Of a DNA stretch of 64,000 nt, positions 52,871 to 61,506 are shown piece after piece. A model generated the notes under the pieces. The model was not told the origin of the DNA, ran no database searches, and saw nothing but the letters and a program-made list of their open reading frames with translations. The stretch spans positions 52,641,955-52,705,954 of the forward strand of contig OY755241.1 in NCBI GenBank assembly GCA_963576725.1. The letters are read 5' to 3'. The translations under genes were made by a program, and so were the position numbers. Each line of letters starts with the position of its first letter. Positions within the stretch are counted from its first letter, which is position 1. Origin of the DNA: Azorinus chamasolen (taxonomy: Eukaryota; Mollusca; Bivalvia; Cardiida; Solecurtidae).

Positions 52871-54240
52871 GTAGGGGAGATGAGGACGGTAAAATGGAAG
52901 TGGGGATATGTGTAGGGGAGATGAGGACGGTAAAATGGAAGTGGGGTTATGTGTAGGGAAGATGAGGACGGTAAAATGGAAGTGGGGATATGTGTAGGGG
53001 AGATGAGGACGGTAAAATGGAAGTGGGGATATGTGTAGGGGAGATGAGGACGGTAAAATGGAAGTGGGGCTATGTGTAGGGGAGATGAGGACGGTAAAAT
53101 GGAAGTGGGGATATGTGTAGGGGAGATGAGGACGGTAAAATGGAAGTGGGGATGTGTAGGGGAGAAGAGGACGGTAAAATGGAAGTGGGGATATGTGTAG
53201 GAGAGATGAGGACGGTAAAATGGAAGTGGGGATATGTGTAGGGGAGATGAGGACGGAAAAATGGAAGTGGGGATATGTGTAGGGGAGATGAGGACGGTAA
53301 AATGGAAGTGGGGATATGTGTAGGGGAGATGAGGACGGTAAAATGGAAGTGGGGATGTGTAGGGGGAGATGAGGACGGTAAAATGGAAGTGGGGATATGT
53401 GTAGGGGAGATGAGGACGGTAAAATGGAAGTGGGGATGTGTAGGGGAAATGAGGACGGTAAAATGGAAGTGGGGATATGTGTAGGGGAGATGAGGACGGT
53501 AAAATGGAAGTGGGGATGTGTAGGGGAGATGAGGACGATAAAATGGAAGTGGGGATATGTGTAGGGGAGATGAGGACGGTAAGTGGGGATATGTGTAGGG
53601 GAGATGAGGACGGTAAAATGGAAGTGGGGATAAGTGTAGGGGAGATGAGGACGATAAAATGGAAGTGGGGATATGTGTAGGGGAGATGAGGACGGTAAAA
53701 TGGAAGTGGGGATATGTGTAGGGGAGATGAGGACGGTAAAATGGAAGTGGGGATATGTGTAGGGGAAATGAGGACGGTAAAATGGAAGAGGGGAGATGAG
53801 GACGGTAAAATGGAAGTGGGGATATGTGTAGGGGAGATGAGGACGGTAAGTGGGGATATGTGTAGGGGAGATGATGACGGTAAATGGAAGTGGGGATATG
53901 TGTAGGGGAGATGAGGACGGTAAAATGGAAGTGGGGATATGTGTAGGGGAGATGAGGACGGTAAAATGGAAGTGGGAATATGTGTAGGGGAGATGAGGAC
54001 GGTAAAATGGAAGTGGGGATATGAGTAGGGGAGATGAGGACGGTAAGTGGGGATATGTGTAGGGGAAATGAGGACGGTAAAATGGAAGAGGGGAGATGAG
54101 GACGGTAAGTGGGGTTGTGTAGGGGAGATGAGGACGGTAAAATGGAAGTGGGGATATGTGTAGGGGAGATGAGGACGGTAAAATGGAAGTGGGGAGATGA
54201 GGACGGTAAAATGGAAGAGGGGATATGTGTATGGGAGATG
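52871..54240 (+). repeat. 2,668-bp unit, copy 3 (truncated)
   Basis: It follows copy 2 (53,477 pairs with 50,809, and 53,714 with 51,046) until about 54,240, then breaks off inside the GTGTATGGGAG/34-mer motif and passes into the 502-bp duplication. Private changes are GATGATGAC near 53,872, GATATGAGTAGG near 54,018 and GGGGTTGTG near 54,112. Confidence 0.87.
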
Positions 54241-54742
54241 AGGACGGTAAGTGGGGATGTGTAGGGGAAATGAGGACGGTAAAATGGAAGAGGGGAGATG
54301 AGGACGGTAAAATGGAAGTGGGGATATGTGTAGGGGAGATGAGGACGGTAAGTGGGGATATGTGTAGGGGAGATGAGGACGGTAAATGGAAGTGGGGATA
54401 TGTGTAGGGGAGATGAGGACGGTAAAATGGAAGTGGGGATATGTGTAGGGGAGATGAGGACGGTAAAATGGAAGTGGGAATATGTGTAGGGGAGATGAGG
54501 ACGGTAAAATGGAAGTGGGGATATGTGTAGGGGAGATGAGGACGGTAAGTGGGGATATGTGTAGGGGAAATGAGGACGGTAAAATGGAAGAGGGGAGATG
54601 AGGACGGTAAGTGGGGATGTGTAGGGGAGATGAGGACGGTAAAATGGAAGTGGGGATATGTGTAGGGGAGATGAGGACGGTAAAATGGAAGTGGGGAGAT
54701 GAGGACGGTAAAATGGAAGAGGGGATATGTGTATGGGAGATG
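54241..54742 (+). repeat. 502-bp local tandem duplication
   Basis: The segment 53,739-54,240 is repeated here. GGGGAAATG is at 53,762 and 54,264, and ATATGTGTATGGG at 54,223 and 54,725, all exactly 502 bp apart. The private changes of the left member (GATGATGAC, GATATGAGTAGG, GGGGTTGTG) are absent here, so they arose after the duplication or the donor was another copy. Confidence 0.87.
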
Positions 54743-57700
54743 AGGACGGTAAGTGGGGATGTGTAGGGGAGATGAGGACGGTAAAATGGAAGTGGGGATA
54801 TGTGTAGGGGAGATGAGGACGGTAAAATGGAAGTTGGGATATGTGTAGGGGAGATGAGGACGGTAAAATTGAAGTGGGGATATGTGTAGGGGAGATGAGG
54901 ACGGTAAAATGGAAGTGGGGATATGTGTAGGGGAGATGAGGACGGTAAGTGGGGATATGTGTAGGGGAAATGAGGACGGTAAATGGAAGTGGGGATATGT
55001 ATAGGGGAGATGAGGACGGTAAAATGGAAGTGGGGATATGTGTAGGGGAGATGAGGACGGTAAAATGGAAGTGGGGATATGTGTAGGGGAGATGAGGACG
55101 GTAAAATGGAAGTGGGGATATGTGTAGGGGAGATGAGGACGGTAAGTGGGGATATGTGTAGGGGAGATGAGGACGGTAAAATGGAAGTGGGGATAAGTGT
55201 AGGGGAGATGAGGACGATAAAACGGAAGTGGGGATATGTGTAGGGAAGATGAGGACGGTAAAATGGAAGTGGGGATATGTGTAGGGGAGATGAGGACGGT
55301 AAAATGGAAGTGGGGATATGTGTAGGGGAGATGAGGACGGTAAAAGGGAAGTGGGGATATGTGTAGGGGGAGATGAGGACGGTAAAATGGAAGTGGGGAT
55401 ATGTGTAGGGGAGATGAGGATGGTAAAATGGAAGTGGGGATGTGTAGGGGAGATGAGGACGATAAAATGGAAGTGGGGATATGTGTAGGGGAGATGAGGA
55501 CGGTAAGTGGGGTTATGTGTAGGGGAGATGAGGACGGTAAAATGGAAGTGGGGATAAGTGTAGGGGAGATGAGGACGATAAAATGGAAGTGGGGATATGT
55601 ATAGGGGAGATGAGGACGGTAAAATGGAAGTGGGGATATGTGTAGGGGAGATGAGGACGGTAAAATGGAAGTGGGGATATGTGTAGGGGAGATGAGGACG
55701 GTAAAATGGAAGTGGGGATATGTGTAGGGGAGATGAGGACGGTAAAATGGAAGTGGGGATATGTGTAGGGGAGATGAGGACGGTAAGTGGGGATATGTGT
55801 AGGGGAGATGAGGACGGTAAAATGGAAGTGGGGATAAGTGTAGGGGAGATGAGGACGATAAAACGGAAGTGGGGATATGTGTAGGGAAGATGAGGACGGT
55901 AAAATGGAAGTGGGGATATGTGTAGGGGAGATGAGGACGGTAAAATGGAAGTGGGGATATGTGTAGGGGAGATGAGGACGGTAAAATGGAAGAGGGGATA
56001 TGTGTAGGGGATATGAGGACGGTAAGTGGGGATATGTATAGGGGAGACGAGGACGGTAAAATGGAAGAGGGGAGATGAGGACGGTAAAATGGAAGTGGGG
56101 ATATGGGTAGGGGAGATGAGGACGGTAAGTAGGGATATGTGTAGGGGAGATGAGGACGGTAGAATGAAAGTGGGGATATGTGTAGTGGAGATGAGGACGG
56201 TAAAATGGAAGTGGGGATATGTGTAGGGGAGATGAGGACGGTAAAATGGAAGAGGGGAGATGAGGACGGTAAAATGGAAGTGGGGATATGTGTAGGGGAG
56301 ATGAGGACGGTAAAATGGAAGAGGGGAGATGAGGACGGTAAAATGGAAGTGGGGATATGTGTAGGGGAGATGAGGACAGTAAGTGGGGATATGTGTAGGG
56401 GAGATGAGGACGGTAAATGGAAGTGGGGATATGTGTAGGGGAGATGAGGACGGTAAAATGGTGGAAGTGGGGATATGTGTAGGGGAGATGAGGACGGTAA
56501 AATGGAAGTGGGGATATGTGTAGGGGAGATGAGGACGGTAAAATGGAAGTGGGGATATGTGTAGGGGAGATGTGGACGGTAAAATGGAATTAGGGATATG
56601 TGTTGGGGAGATGAGGACGGTAAAATGGAAGTGGAGATATGTGTAGGGGAGATGAGGACGGTAAAATGGAAGTGGGAATATGTGTAGGGGAGATGAGGAC
56701 GGTAAAATGGAAGTGGGGATATGTGTAGGGGAGATGAGGACGGTAAAATGGAAGTGGGGATATGTGTAGGGGAGATGAGGACGGTAAAATGGAAGTGGGG
56801 ATATGTGTAGGGGAGATGAGGACGGTAAAATGGAAGTGGGGTTATGTGTAGGGAAGATGAGGACGGTAAAATGGAAGTGGGGATATGTGTAGGGGAGATG
56901 AGGACGGTAAAATGGAAGTGGGGATGTGTAGGGGAGATGAGGACGGTAAAATGGAAGTGGGGCTATGTGTAGGGGAGATGAGGACGGTAAAATGGAAGTG
57001 GGGATATGTGTAGGGGAGATGAGGACGGTAAAATGGAAGTGGGGATGTGTAGGGGAGAAGAGGACGGTAAAATGGAAGTGGGGATATGTGTAGGAGAGAT
57101 GAGGACGGTAAAATGGAAGTGGGGATATGTGTAGGGGATATGTGTAGGGGAGATGAGGACGGTAAAATGGAAGTGGGGATATGTGTAGGGGAGATGAGGA
57201 CGGTAAAATGGAAGTGGGGATATGTGTAGGGGAGATGAGGACGGTAAAATGGAAGTGGGGATATGTGTAGGGGGAGATGAGGACGGTAAAATGGAAGTGG
57301 GGATATGTGTAGGGGAGATGAGGACGGTAAAATGGAAGTGGGGATGTGTAGGGGAGATGAGGACGGTAAAATGGAAGTGGGGATATGTGTAGGGGAGATG
57401 AGGACGGTAAAATGGAAGTGGGGATGTGTAGGGGAGATGAGGACGATAAAATGGAAGTGGGGATATGTGTAGGGGAGATGAGGACGGTAAGTGGGGATAT
57501 GTGTAGGGGAGATGAGGACGGTAAAATGGAAGTGGGGATAAGTGTAGGGGAGATGAGGACGATAAAATGGAAGTGGGGATATGTGTAGGGGAGATGAGGA
57601 CGGTAAAATGGAAGTGGGGATATGTGTAGGGGAGATGAGGACGGTAAAATGGAAGTGGGGATATGTGTAGGGGAGATGAGGACGGTAAAATGGAAGAGGG

Positions 57701-57950
57701 GAGATGAGGACGGTAAAATGGAAGTGGGGATATGTGTAGGGGAGATGAGGACGGTAAGTGGGGATATGTGTAGGGGAGATGAGGACGGTAAATGGAAGTG
57801 GGGATATGTGTAGGGGAGATGAGGACGGTAAAATGGAAGTGGGGATATGTGTAGGGGAGATGAGGACGGTAAAATGGAAGTGGGGATATGTGTAGGGGAG
57901 ATGAGGACGGTAAAATGGAAGTGGGGATATGTGTAGGGGAGATGAGGACG
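54743..57950 (+). repeat. Section paralogous to 8.5-10.25 kb, then standard order
   Basis: About 54.2-56.45 kb follows about 8.0-10.25 kb at offsets of 46,250 and then 46,170 bp; the 80-bp step equals one 41-mer plus one 39-mer lost near 55,400. Shared markers are the GTATAGG units that keep GATGAGG at 8,739/54,989 and 9,425/55,595. Private changes include AAAAGGGAAG near 55,344, GGGGTTATG near 55,509, GGGGATATGAGG near 56,007, GTAAGTAGGG near 56,127 and GATGTGGAC near 56,570. The unique 54-mer is at 57,119. Confidence 0.83.
57119..57172 (+). repeat. Unique 54-bp monomer (13-bp insertion)
   Basis: GTGGGGATATGTGTA is followed by a second GGGGATATGTGTA and then GGGGAGATGAGG, so the unit is 41+13 bp. 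This is the exact gain counterpart of the 13-bp loss that makes the 28-mers. I saw it only once in the window. Confidence 0.93.
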
Positions 57951-60479
57951 GTAAGTGGGGATATGTGTAGGGGAGATGAGGACGGTAAAATGGAAGTGGG
58001 GATAAGTGTAGGGGAGATGAGGACGATAAAACGGAAGTGGGGATATGTGTAGGGAAGATGAGGACGGTAAAATGGAAGTGGGGATATGTGTAGGGGAGAT
58101 GAGGACGGTAAAATGGAAGTGGGGATATGTGTAGGGGAGATGAGGACGGTAAAATGGAAGAGGGGGTATGTGTAGGGGAGATGAGGACGGTAAGTGGGGA
58201 TATGTATAGGGGAGACGAGGACGGTAAAATGGAAGAGGGGAGATGAGGACGGTAAAATGGAAGTGGGGATATGGGTAGGGGAGATGAGGACGGTAAGTGG
58301 GGATATGTGTAGGGGAGATGAGGACGGTAGAATGAAAGTGGGGATATGTGTAGTGGAGATGAGGACGGTAAAATGGAAGTGGGGATATGTGTAGGGGAAA
58401 TGAGGACGGTAAAATGGAAGAGGGGAGATGAGGACGGTAAAATGGAAGTGGGGATATGTGTAGGGGAGATGAGGACGGTAAAATGGAAGAGGGGAGATGA
58501 GGACGGTAAAATGGAAGTGGGGATATGTGTAGGGGAGATGAGGACAGTAAGTGGGGATATGTGTAGGGGAGATGAGGACGGTAAATGGAAGTGGGGATAT
58601 GTGTAGGGGAGATGAGGACGGTAAAATGGTGGAAGTGGGGATATGTGTAGGGGAGATGAGGACGGTAAAATGGAAGTGGGGATATGTGTAGGGGAGATGA
58701 GGACGGTAAAATGGAAGTGGGGATATGTGTAGGGGAGATGAGGACGGTAAAATGGAATTGGGGATATGTGTTGGGGAGATGAGGACGGTAAAATGGAAGT
58801 GGAGATATGTGTAGGGGAGATGAGGACGGTAAAATGGAAGTGGGAATATGTGTAGGGGAGATGAGGACGGTAAAATGGAAGTGGGGATATGTGTAGGGGA
58901 GATGAGGACGGTAAAATGGAAGTGGGGATATGTGTAGGGGAGATGAGGACGGTAAAATGGAAGTGGGGATATGTGTAGGGGAGATGAGGACGGTAAAATG
59001 GAAGTGGGGTTATGTGTAGGGAAGATGAGGACGGTAAAATGGAAGTGGGGATATGTGTAGGGGAGATGAGGACGGTAAAATGGAAGTGGGGATATGTGTA
59101 GGGGAGACGAGGACGGTAAAATGGAAGTGGGGCTATGTGTAGGGGAGATGAGGACGGTAAAATGGAAGTGGGGATATGTGTAGGGGAGATGAGGACGGTA
59201 AAATGGAAGTGGGGATGTGTAGGGGAGAAGAGGACGGTAAAATGGAAGTGGGGATATGTGTAGGAGAGATGAGGACGGTAAAATGGAAGTGGGGATATGT
59301 GTAGGGGAGATGAGGACGGTAAAATGGAAGTGGGGATATGTGTAGGGGAGATGAGGACGGTAAAATGGAAGTGGGGATATGTGTAGGGGAGATGAGGACG
59401 GTAAAATGGAAGTGGGGATATGTGTAGGGGGAGATGAGGACGGTAAAATGGAAGTGGGGATATGTGTAGGGGAGATGAGGACGGTAAAATGGAAGTGGGG
59501 ATGTGTAGGGGAGATGAGGACGGTAAAATGGAAGTGGGGATATGTGTAGGGGAGATGAGGACGGTAAAATGGAAGTGGGGATGTGTAGGGGAGATGAGGA
59601 CGATAAAATGGAAGTGGGGATATGTGTAGGGGAGATGAGGACGGTAAGTGGGGATGTGTAGGGGAGATGAGGACGGTAAAATGGAAGTGGGGATAAGTGT
59701 AGGGGAGATGAGGACGATAAAATGGAAGTGGGGATATGTGTAGGGGAGATGAGGACGGTAAAATGGAAGTGGGGATATGTGTAGGGGAGATGAGGACGGT
59801 AAAATGGAAGTGGGGATATGTGTAGGGGAGATGAGGACGGTAAAATGGAAGAGGGGAGATGAGGACGGTAAAATGGAAGTGGGGATATGTGTAGGGGAGA
59901 TGAGGACGGTAAGTGGGGATATGTGTAGGGGAGATGAGGACGGTAAATGGAAGTGGGGATATGTGTAGGGGAGATGAGGACGGTAAAATGGAAGTGGGGA
60001 TATTGTAGGGGAGATGAGGACGGTAAAATGGAAGTGGGAATATGTGTAGGGGAGATGAGGACGGTAAAATGGAAGTGGGGATATGTGTAGGGGAGATGAG
60101 GACGGTAAGTGGGGATATGTGTAGGGGAAATGAGGACGGTAAAATGGAAGAGGGGAGATGAGGACGGTAAGTGGGGATGTGTAGGGGAGATGAGGACGGT
60201 AAAATGGAAGTGGGGATATGTGTAGGGGAGATGAGGACGGTAAAATGGAAGAGGGGAGATGAGGACGGTAAAATGGAAGTGGGGATATGTGTAGGGGAGA
60301 TGAGGACGGTAGGTGGGGATATGTGTAGGGGAGATGAGGACGGTAAATGGAAGTGGGGATATGTGTAGGGGAGATGAGGACGGTAAAATGGAAGTGGGGA
60401 TATGTGTAGGGGAGATGAGGACGGTAAAATGGAAGTGGGGATATGTGTAGGGGAGATGAGGACGGTAAAATGGAAGTGG
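57951..60479 (+). repeat. 3,556-bp-offset duplicate, left copy
   Basis: It matches 61,507-64,000 at a constant 3,556 bp. Shared rare variants are AGGGGGTATG 58,161/61,717, AGACGAGG 59,105/62,661, TATTGTAGG 60,001/63,557 and GTAGGTGGGG 60,309/63,865. The left breakpoint lies between 57,884 and 57,951, and the match runs to the window end. Confidence 0.9.
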
Positions 60480-61506
60480 GGATATGTGTAGGGGAGATGA
60501 GGACGGTAAAATGGAAGTGGGGATATGTGTAGGGGAGATGAGGACGGTAAGTGGTGATATGTGTAGGGGAGATGAGGACGGTAAAATGGAAGTGGGGATA
60601 AGTGTAGGGGAGATGAGGACGATAAAACGGAAGTGGGGATATGTGTAGGGAAGATGAGGACGGTAAAATGGAAGTGGGGATATGTGTAGGGGAGATGAGG
60701 ACGGTAAAATGGAAGTGGGGATATGTGTAGGGGAGATGAGGACGGTAAAATGGAAGAGGGGATATGTGTAGGGGAGATGAGGACGGTAAGTGGGGATATG
60801 TATAGGGGAGACGAGGACGGTAAAATGGAAGAGGGGAGATGAGGACGGTAAAATGGAAGTGGGGATATGGGTAGGGGAGATGAGGACGGTAAGTGGGGAT
60901 ATGTGTAGGGGAGATGAGGACGGTAGAATGAAAGTGGGGATATGTGTAGTGGAGATGAGGACGGTAAAATGGAAGTGGGGATATGTGTAGGGGAAATGAG
61001 GACGGTAAAATGGAAGAGGGGAGATGAGGACGGTAAAATGGAAGTGGGGATATGTGTAGGGGAGATGAGGACGGTAAAATGGAAGAGGGGAGATGAGGAC
61101 GGTAAAATGGAAGTGGGGATATGTGTAGGGGAGATGAGGACAGTAAGTGGGGATATGTGTAGGGGAGATGAGGACGGTAAATGGAAGTGGGGATATGTGT
61201 AGGGGAGATGAGGACGGTAAAATGGTGGAAGTGGGGATATGTGTAGGGGAGATGAGGACGGTAAAATGGAAGTGGGGATATGTGTAGGGGAGATGAGGAC
61301 GGTAAAATGGAAGTGGGGATATGTGTAGGGGAGATGAGGACGGTAAAATGGAATTGGGGATATGTGTTGGGGAGATGAGGACGGTAAAATGGAAGTGGAG
61401 ATATGTGTAGGGGAGATGAGGACGGTAAAATGGAAGTGGGAATATGTGTAGGGGAGATGAGGACGGTAAAATGGAAGTGGGGATATGTGTAGGGGAGATG
61501 AGGACG
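60480..61506 (+). repeat. 960-bp tandem duplication, left copy
   Basis: The GTATAGG unit at 60,790 and the GTAGTGGAG unit at 60,942 recur at 61,750 and 61,902. The match covers about 60,480-61,500 against 61,440-62,460. A private GTGGTGATATG near 60,551 is not shared. Confidence 0.87.
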
